Source: Lachnospiraceae bacterium (GTDB taxonomy: Bacteria > Bacillota > Clostridia > Lachnospirales > Lachnospiraceae). Taken from it: a DNA stretch of 64,000 bases. The stretch covers positions 62,001 through 126,000 of the forward strand of contig CABJAW010000006.1 in the NCBI GenBank assembly GCA_902363665.1, written 5' to 3'. The position numbers were made by a program, and so were the translations under genes. The notes under the pieces are model-generated. The model was not told the DNA's origin, did no database searches, and was given only the letters and a program-made list of their open reading frames with translations. Shown piece by piece: positions 59,135-64,000 of the stretch (positions are counted from its first letter, which is position 1; every line of letters starts with the position of its first letter).

Positions 59135-60313
59135 GTGGCAACAAAACTGAAAGGCCTGGAAGTAGGTAAAGTAGATTTCGTTGATGAAGGCGCAAATCAG
59201 AGAGCTGATATCAAACTGCTGAAAGGCAAGAATAAAGCAGAGGAAACATCAGACCCGGAAATCGGACTATTTAAACGATTCCTGAACTGGATCAGCGGAG
59301 AGGTGCAGAAATCAGCCACGACATTTGATGAACATATCAACGCTGTGAGCATGGACGCAATCCGGGATGAAATCTGGTCTGTATGTTACGCCCTGCAGAA
59401 TTCACTTAATTCAATCCTGTGCGACCCAGAACTGGACAGCAGCGGGAAGCAGAGTGCAATGGATACAAGCATTGAACAGTTCGCTACAGCTATGAAGGAA
59501 TACATTCCCGGATGGGCTGGGGGAACATCTGCAAAAATCAAAAAGAATCTGGATGCGCCTGACGAAACAGATCTTCCTATGGTGATGAAAGCGCATAGCA
59601 ATCTGGAGGAAATCATTCAGAAATCCGTAGAAACGAAAGGAGAATTGGAAGACATGATTAAAATCGACAAGTCAAAAATGTCTGCTGAGGAAAGAGCGAC
59701 ATATGATGAACTTATCAAAAAGTTTGCCGTAGAGACAAACGAGGAGCCGTCTATCGAGAAGAAAGCACCGCAGAAAAGCGAAAAAGAGGAAAACCCAGAC
59801 GTTCTCGATGATGATGGAACTGAAAAGAAAACAGATACAAAGAAATCTTTTGCACCGCCAGAACAGAATACAGACGATGATATTTACAAAGGACTGCATC
59901 CTCTTGTAAGAGAAAAACTGGAAGCTCTCGAGAAAAGAGCGGAGGAAACGGAAGACAGAGAACTTTATGCAGTTGCTAAGAAGTACGAAATTCTTGGAGA
60001 GAAGCCAGAAGAACTGGCTAAGACCTTGAAAACGCTGAAAAGTGCAGGTGGAACTGCCTACAATGATATGATCGGCGTTCTCGACAGAAATGTGGCAATG
60101 GTCAACAACTCTGGCGTATTTGGAGAAATCGGAAAATCATTCTCTGGCGGAACTGCAGCAGTCAAGAAGTCTGCAGCAGAAGGAAAAATCGATAAGATTG
60201 CAAAGGGATTGATTGAAAAAGATCCTTCCATGCCATATAACATGGCACTGGCAAAAGCCTGGGAAGCACATCCGGAGCTTGTAGCTGAGTATGAAAACGA
60301 AGCCGGATACTAA
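59135..60313 (+). CDS. scaffold-like head protein
   Basis: A 392-residue protein starting MATKLKGLEVGKVDFVDEGA, a VDxVDxGAN pattern often seen at the N-terminus of XkdF-like or scaffold proteins, then a very charged helical body (KKAPQKSEKEENPDVL, KLEALEKRAEETEDRELY). The position before decoration and capsid genes and the composition fit a scaffold. The GTG start at 59135 has AAAGGAGG upstream. Confidence 0.65.
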   Translation: MATKLKGLEVGKVDFVDEGANQRADIKLLKGKNKAEETSDPEIGLFKRFLNWISGEVQKSATTFDEHINAVSMDAIRDEIWSVCYALQNSLNSILCDPELDSSGKQSAMDTSIEQFATAMKEYIPGWAGGTSAKIKKNLDAPDETDLPMVMKAHSNLEEIIQKSVETKGELEDMIKIDKSKMSAEERATYDELIKKFAVETNEEPSIEKKAPQKSEKEENPDVLDDDGTEKKTDTKKSFAPPEQNTDDDIYKGLHPLVREKLEALEKRAEETEDRELYAVAKKYEILGEKPEELAKTLKTLKSAGGTAYNDMIGVLDRNVAMVNNSGVFGEIGKSFSGGTAAVKKSAAEGKIDKIAKGLIEKDPSMPYNMALAKAWEAHPELVAEYENEAGY

Positions 60314-60330
60314 GAAGGAGGCGAATGATA

Positions 60331-60759
60331 ATGGGTAAAAATTTTAATGGAACACAGATCAACCAGTCACCAACTATTTCCGAAAAGGCAGGAGCAGATG
60401 TTGCTGACATCCGTAACCTTATTCTGAAATACGATACTGATGGTAATGTGGTTGTCGCTGCCGATGGCACAGCACCTCTGCTTGGCGTTTCTATTATCGA
60501 AGGTGGATATAATGACATTTCCGGTGTAGAAGCTGGAAATGTTAAGAAGGGTGAAGACGTTGATATCCTGATTAAGGACATCGGATTCGTCATTGCTTCC
60601 GCTGAGATCAAGAAAGGGCAGGAGGTTACTGCGACCACCGGAGGAAAAGCGGCAGTTGCGGCAGCTGGTGATTACGTGATCGGGGTAGCTCTTAACAATG
60701 TATCTGCTGGAGGCTACAGCAGACTGCAGCTTTCTAAATACCAGAAGGCAAAAGCATAA
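60331..60759 (+). CDS. head decoration or capsid-stabilising protein
   Basis: A 142-residue beta-rich protein (LLGVSIIEGGYNDISGVEAG, GDYVIGVALNNVSAGGYSRL). Size and place just before the major capsid gene fit a decoration protein of the lambda D or DUF2190-like type. AAGGAGGCGA precedes the start; the ATG at 60331 is preferred to one at 60325. Confidence 0.7.
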   Translation: MGKNFNGTQINQSPTISEKAGADVADIRNLILKYDTDGNVVVAADGTAPLLGVSIIEGGYNDISGVEAGNVKKGEDVDILIKDIGFVIASAEIKKGQEVTATTGGKAAVAAAGDYVIGVALNNVSAGGYSRLQLSKYQKAKA

Positions 60760-60783
60760 TCTTGATAAAGGAGGATAATATTG

Positions 60784-61809
60784 ATGAGAAACACAGCAGC
60801 AGGAATCCAGTTTGAAATCGCAAAAGGCGCATTCAGACCTCACACAGCACTTACAAACATGGCTCTGGCATATTACCAGAATGCAGCTAACTACTTCGCA
60901 AAGGCTCTTTTCCCAACCTGTCCGGTAAGTCTTTCTTCTGACAACTACTATGAGTTCAGCAAGGAAGATCTTCTGAGAGATAACTGGAGCAGAAAACCTG
61001 CTTATGGAAAAGTTGATCCTACAGTAGTAGGCGAGAGCATGAAACCTTATGTATGCCAGGTAGACCAGATGATCATGGGAACTGATCAGATTCGCCAGAC
61101 CGATCTCAGTAGAAGACAGGGACCAACCACAATGCAGCCTAAACAGCAGAGAGTAAAAACCATTGCAGAACAGGCAAATATCCATCAGGATCGTCTGTTT
61201 GCGGAAAGCTACTTCAAAGCCGGCGCATGGAAGAATGAACTTGAAGGAGTAGACAATACCTCTCCAAGCACAAACCAGTTCATTAAATTCAGCAATGCAA
61301 ACTCTGATCCTATTGCATTTATCGATAGCGAGAAGACAAACATGAATCAGCAGACAGGACGCATGCCGAACCGCCTCGGCCTTGGTATCAATGTATTCAA
61401 TGCCCTGAAGGTGCATCCGGCAATCCTTGAAAGGGTTAAATATGGTGGAAGCACTGCAAACCCAGCGTCTGTAACAGAAAACGTTCTGGCACAGCTCTTC
61501 GGAGTAGAAAAGATCGTGGTGCTTAAATCCATCATGAACAATGCCGGCATGGGAGAAGATGAAAACATGCAGTACATCGGAGATCCGGATGCATTCCTTC
61601 TTGCCTATGCCACAAACGCACCGAGCATTGATGAACCGTCTGCCGGCTACATCTTTACATGGGATATGCTTGGAAATGGACAGATACTTCCGATTCTGAA
61701 CTATCTTGGCGAGAATGGAACACATACAGAATACGTGGAAGGACTTATGGCAACAGATATGCATAAGACATCCGATGATCTGGCGAGATTCTACAAATCT
61801 GCAGTCTAA
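60784..61809 (+). CDS. major capsid protein
   Basis: A 341-residue protein at the major capsid position, with a size expected for the HK97 fold. Segments such as ANYFAKALFPTCPVSLSSDN, LSRRQGPTTMQPKQQR and LGINVFNALKVHPAILERVK look like those of encapsulin-like capsid proteins. It lies after decoration and scaffold genes and before the connectors. The ATG follows AAAGGAGG. Confidence 0.85.
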   Translation: MRNTAAGIQFEIAKGAFRPHTALTNMALAYYQNAANYFAKALFPTCPVSLSSDNYYEFSKEDLLRDNWSRKPAYGKVDPTVVGESMKPYVCQVDQMIMGTDQIRQTDLSRRQGPTTMQPKQQRVKTIAEQANIHQDRLFAESYFKAGAWKNELEGVDNTSPSTNQFIKFSNANSDPIAFIDSEKTNMNQQTGRMPNRLGLGINVFNALKVHPAILERVKYGGSTANPASVTENVLAQLFGVEKIVVLKSIMNNAGMGEDENMQYIGDPDAFLLAYATNAPSIDEPSAGYIFTWDMLGNGQILPILNYLGENGTHTEYVEGLMATDMHKTSDDLARFYKSAV

Positions 61810-61820
61810 GGAGGTGCCAT

Positions 61821-62255
61821 ATGAAGCTTGTTGCAAATAAACCATGCACTCTGAGCGGAAAACGATACTTCATCGGAGAGGAAATCCCGGCCGAAGCAGT
61901 CACTGATCCGGTAGCTCTTGAAAAAATGGGAGTGCTGACTGTGATTCGTGACGGTATTCCGGTTGAAACACTTGAGGAATGCGTGGCATCAGTCGGAGAA
62001 GTATTCTTCAAAATCGAAATCGTAAAAGGAGATAAGGGCTTCGATTTGGACGTTACAGAGCCTCAGCTTCAGGAAGCAGTAAAAACTATGCAGATGAACC
62101 AGAAGGATGCTGTAGCTCATATTAGAGACACTGTAGAGGATAATACAGTGCTTATCTTTCTGAATGCAGTAGATTCGAGAACTGCTGTAAAGAAAGAAGC
62201 TGAAACTAAGGCGAAGAGCCTTGGAGAACTGGAGGAAAGCGCAGGTGATGCCTGA
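61821..62255 (+). CDS. phage head-region protein
   Basis: Not recognised in detail. A 144-residue protein with an N-terminal beta domain (MKLVANKPCTLSGKRYFIGE) and a helical middle; such proteins often follow the major capsid gene. AAGGAGGTG precedes the ATG. Confidence 0.6.
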   Translation: MKLVANKPCTLSGKRYFIGEEIPAEAVTDPVALEKMGVLTVIRDGIPVETLEECVASVGEVFFKIEIVKGDKGFDLDVTEPQLQEAVKTMQMNQKDAVAHIRDTVEDNTVLIFLNAVDSRTAVKKEAETKAKSLGELEESAGDA

Positions 62256-62698
62256 TGCCTGGAACATATCAGTACGAACCGGGAAATATTGCTGAATACG
62301 GAAAAGACCGTATGCGTTTTGAACTCGGAGATGTAATGGTCGAGGGAAAAGAAAAGACTTGTGCGCTCTGCGATGAGGAATACAATGCGGTACTTCCAGA
62401 AAAGATTCCAACTACAAGGCAATGGAAAAAGGCAAAACTCCGATGTCTTGAAAGCATTATGCGTAAGTTTGCATTCGAACCTGATACGAAAGTAGGCCCG
62501 CTCTCCTTATCCATGGGGGAACGGGCGAAGCTGTGGAAAGAAATGTATGAGGATCTGAAAAAAGATCTGAAAGCCAGTGCAGCTTCGGTAGAAGCAATTC
62601 TTCCGTTGGCAGAAAATCCAGAAACAGGGCGGATAACACCGCCTTATTTTTATGCCGGAATGATGTCGCATGAGGAAACAGAGGGGGAAGACATATGA
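62255..62698 (+). CDS. head-tail connector-type protein
   Basis: A 147-residue protein with two cysteines (CALCDEEYNAVL) and helices (TTRQWKKAKLRCLESIMRKF, LSLSMGERAKLWKEMYEDL). Place and helix pattern fit a gp6/gp15-like connector; no firm match. The ATG overlaps the previous stop. Confidence 0.55.
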   Translation: MPGTYQYEPGNIAEYGKDRMRFELGDVMVEGKEKTCALCDEEYNAVLPEKIPTTRQWKKAKLRCLESIMRKFAFEPDTKVGPLSLSMGERAKLWKEMYEDLKKDLKASAASVEAILPLAENPETGRITPPYFYAGMMSHEETEGEDI

Positions 62699-63057
62699 TG
62701 TTTGGAAACGCAATGTACCTTCGTCCGGGGAATCTCTGGAAGAACTTCCGGGTATTGAAGATGCATGTGGACAATGTAGATGGATATGCAAAGAACTCAT
62801 ATGAGGATACGGGAACTATAGTGGATGGAATTCTTGCACAGGCGACTTCGAATGAGAGGGAGCTGACAAAACACCTATGGGACCAGAAACTGCATTCCCT
62901 GACGCATACCCTTGTGGTATCTGGAAGATGTGATCTCAAAAAGTCAGATATTCTTGCATATGAGGAAAAAGCATATTTAGTTCTTGCTGTTGATAATGCC
63001 GGAGACCTTGGGTTTGCCGGCATTGCCTATCTTGAAGAAAGGAATGATCTGAAATGA
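62698..63057 (+). CDS. head closure/adaptor protein
   Basis: A 119-residue protein with small beta-barrel sequence (LWKNFRVLKMHVDNVDGYAK, VVSGRCDLKKSDILAYEEKA), fitting a head-closure protein of the gp16/gp8 type by position. Two adjacent ATGs (62695, 62698) are possible. Confidence 0.6.
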   Translation: MFGNAMYLRPGNLWKNFRVLKMHVDNVDGYAKNSYEDTGTIVDGILAQATSNERELTKHLWDQKLHSLTHTLVVSGRCDLKKSDILAYEEKAYLVLAVDNAGDLGFAGIAYLEERNDLK

Positions 63058-63431
63058 GTCCGGAGGCAGCAGCGGCAGCTGTACAGGAAGAAGTAAAGAA
63101 CCGCGTAGAGCAAACCAAACGACAGGTTGATGTAAAGATGATGCAGGGTGCCAATGAACTCAGGAACGCCGCTCTTACGGTATTGGCCAATCCAAGTCCT
63201 TCAGCTCCCGGAAGTCCACCTGGTGTAAGGAGTGGAAACCTGAGAAGAAACTGGAATATGTACAGTTCTGGCGGTGGAGGAAATGGCATATTCGGAATCC
63301 AATCTGGAATGCACTACTCGGGATACCTGGAACATGGAACAAGCAAAATGGCAGCCCGTCCTTATGTTGAAAAAATCAAAGAAACTGCAATGCCGGAGAT
63401 TCTGGCATTGTTCTCGGAGTTAGGAGGATAA
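63054..63431 (+). CDS. HK97 gp10-like tail-connector protein
   Basis: A 125-residue protein with the HK97 gp10 family signature GMHYSGYLEHGTSKMAARPY and the Ser/Pro/Arg region PSAPGSPPGVRSGNLRRNW before it. These proteins act at the head-tail joint or tail end. Overlaps the previous gene by four bases. Confidence 0.85.
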   Translation: MSPEAAAAAVQEEVKNRVEQTKRQVDVKMMQGANELRNAALTVLANPSPSAPGSPPGVRSGNLRRNWNMYSSGGGGNGIFGIQSGMHYSGYLEHGTSKMAARPYVEKIKETAMPEILALFSELGG

Positions 63432-63734
63432 ATGTTACTGACTGAAGAAACAAAGAAAGTTATAAATCTTGCTGAAATCGGAAGAGGATCTCTTGTCTCG
63501 GCAAAAAATAAAACCTGGGATAAAGCGCAGTCTGGAATAGTAACAGAAGTGACTGCTGACACCATCACAGTTTTATTCCTTCCGGAAACACAGAATATCC
63601 AGAATCATTTCGCAATCCAGGCTGAGGCTATTGAAAAAGGAATGTGGACTATCAGATATTCTTCTGACGGAATGGAAACGGTGAACGTATATGAGGGGAG
63701 TGTAGAAAATGGATCTGAATCAGTTGCTGTATAG
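63432..63734 (+). CDS. small phage structural-region protein
   Basis: A 100-residue beta-rich protein (IGRGSLVSAKNKTWDKAQSG, IVTEVTADTITVLFLPETQN), not firmly assigned; similar small proteins occur among head-tail genes. Starts one base after the gp10-like gene. Confidence 0.55.
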   Translation: MLLTEETKKVINLAEIGRGSLVSAKNKTWDKAQSGIVTEVTADTITVLFLPETQNIQNHFAIQAEAIEKGMWTIRYSSDGMETVNVYEGSVENGSESVAV

Positions 63735-64000
63735 AAGATTATCTCAGGACAACCTTCTGAACGGAACTCTGTCCAAGTACGCAGATAAGCCGGCCATCTT
63801 TAACACAGAGTTTCCTCCTGATCAGCAGGAGGGATGGAATGGGAAAAGCCAGTATCCGAGGATTTCTTATGTCTTCAACAAACAGGTGGATACAAAGCGG
63901 TCTTCATCTGGCCAGCTTGATGTCGCATTGTACGACATCATGGATCCGCTTGAAGTAGAGAAGATAGAAGTTGCTATCAGGAATTGTCTTCAGGACGTGG
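63709..64000 (+). CDS. phage tail terminator/completion-type protein (3' end cut by window)
   Basis: The frame is open from the ATG at 63709 (GAGGGGAG upstream, overlapping the previous gene) to the window end, 97 codons. MDLNQLLYRRLSQDNLLNGT, FPPDQQEGWN, YPRISYVFNKQVDTKRSSSG and DIMDPLEVEKIE are like tail-completion proteins that follow gp10 genes. The C-terminal part is outside the window. Confidence 0.6.
   Translation, partial: MDLNQLLYRRLSQDNLLNGTLSKYADKPAIFNTEFPPDQQEGWNGKSQYPRISYVFNKQVDTKRSSSGQLDVALYDIMDPLEVEKIEVAIRNCLQDV

Noticed and set aside
60367..61845. 492-codon minus-strand frame opposite decoration and capsid genes
   Set aside because: Covers two phage head genes in reverse, Cys/His-rich composition, no known domain.

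Overview
The window is a piece of chromosome from a Gram-positive, spore-forming gut-type clostridium, most likely a Lachnospiraceae. Evidence for this: an ireB-ruvX-DUF1292-rnj cluster, an uninterrupted sigma-K gene, strong AGGAGG-type ribosome binding sites, many TTG/GTG starts, and short intergenic regions with U-tailed hairpin terminators. The species cannot be named from what is visible. About the first 22.3 kb is host chromosome; from about 22.3 kb to the window end is a prophage that continues beyond the window.

Host part. An end-truncated mtaB is followed by a 142-bp MITE-like element with an 8-bp target duplication. Then come ireB, ruvX, a DUF1292 gene and RNase J, followed by ylbF, trmR and a U32-family trhP (the last two probably act on the same tRNA wobble uridine). 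Next are a MATE exporter with an AraC regulator, a GH13 glucosidase on the opposite strand, sigK, a GntR/membrane-protein pair, a phosphopantetheinyl transferase, an RsmH-type methyltransferase, a VanH-like D-2-hydroxyacid dehydrogenase, larC with an M42 peptidase, a YitT protein and guaA. A family of palindromic intergenic repeats is scattered from about 8.96 to 15.75 kb.

Prophage part. The element starts just behind the guaA terminator with a tyrosine integrase read back toward guaA. The lysogeny block (22.4-26.1 kb, minus strand) holds two XRE regulators, a secreted coiled-coil protein and a 28-residue holin-like toxin facing a candidate antisense RNA antitoxin. Short ACAAATGT boxes at 13-bp spacing lie over several promoters here and are probably repressor operators. 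The early block (26.2-41.9 kb, plus strand) holds small DNA-binding proteins, a possible annealing protein, a fused SbcD-SbcC nuclease/ATPase, a replisome organizer, a helicase loader, an N6-methylase-like protein, PcfK and PcfJ, a Gp37/Gp68 protein, a RecU-like resolvase and a phage sliding clamp. PcfK ends in a clamp-binding-like motif. A long row of small overlapping genes (41.9-48.1 kb) leads to an ArpU-like late regulator and a promoter followed at once by a terminator.

Between that regulator and the terminase lies an unusual five-gene operon (48.9-53.4 kb): a sodium:solute symporter, a PAPS-reductase-like PP-loop protein, a ParB-like protein with zinc ribbon, an IbrA-like PP-loop protein and an IbrB-like ParB protein. 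This is the strongest candidate for a poorly described system, perhaps nucleotide or DNA thio-modification or gene control. The late block (53.5 kb to the end) encodes terminase small and large subunits, a DUF935-type portal, a Mu F-like minor head protein, an XkdF-like protease, a Gp49-like protein, scaffold, decoration and major capsid proteins, and head-tail connection proteins, in normal tailed-phage order. Lysis, most tail genes and the right attachment site are outside the window.
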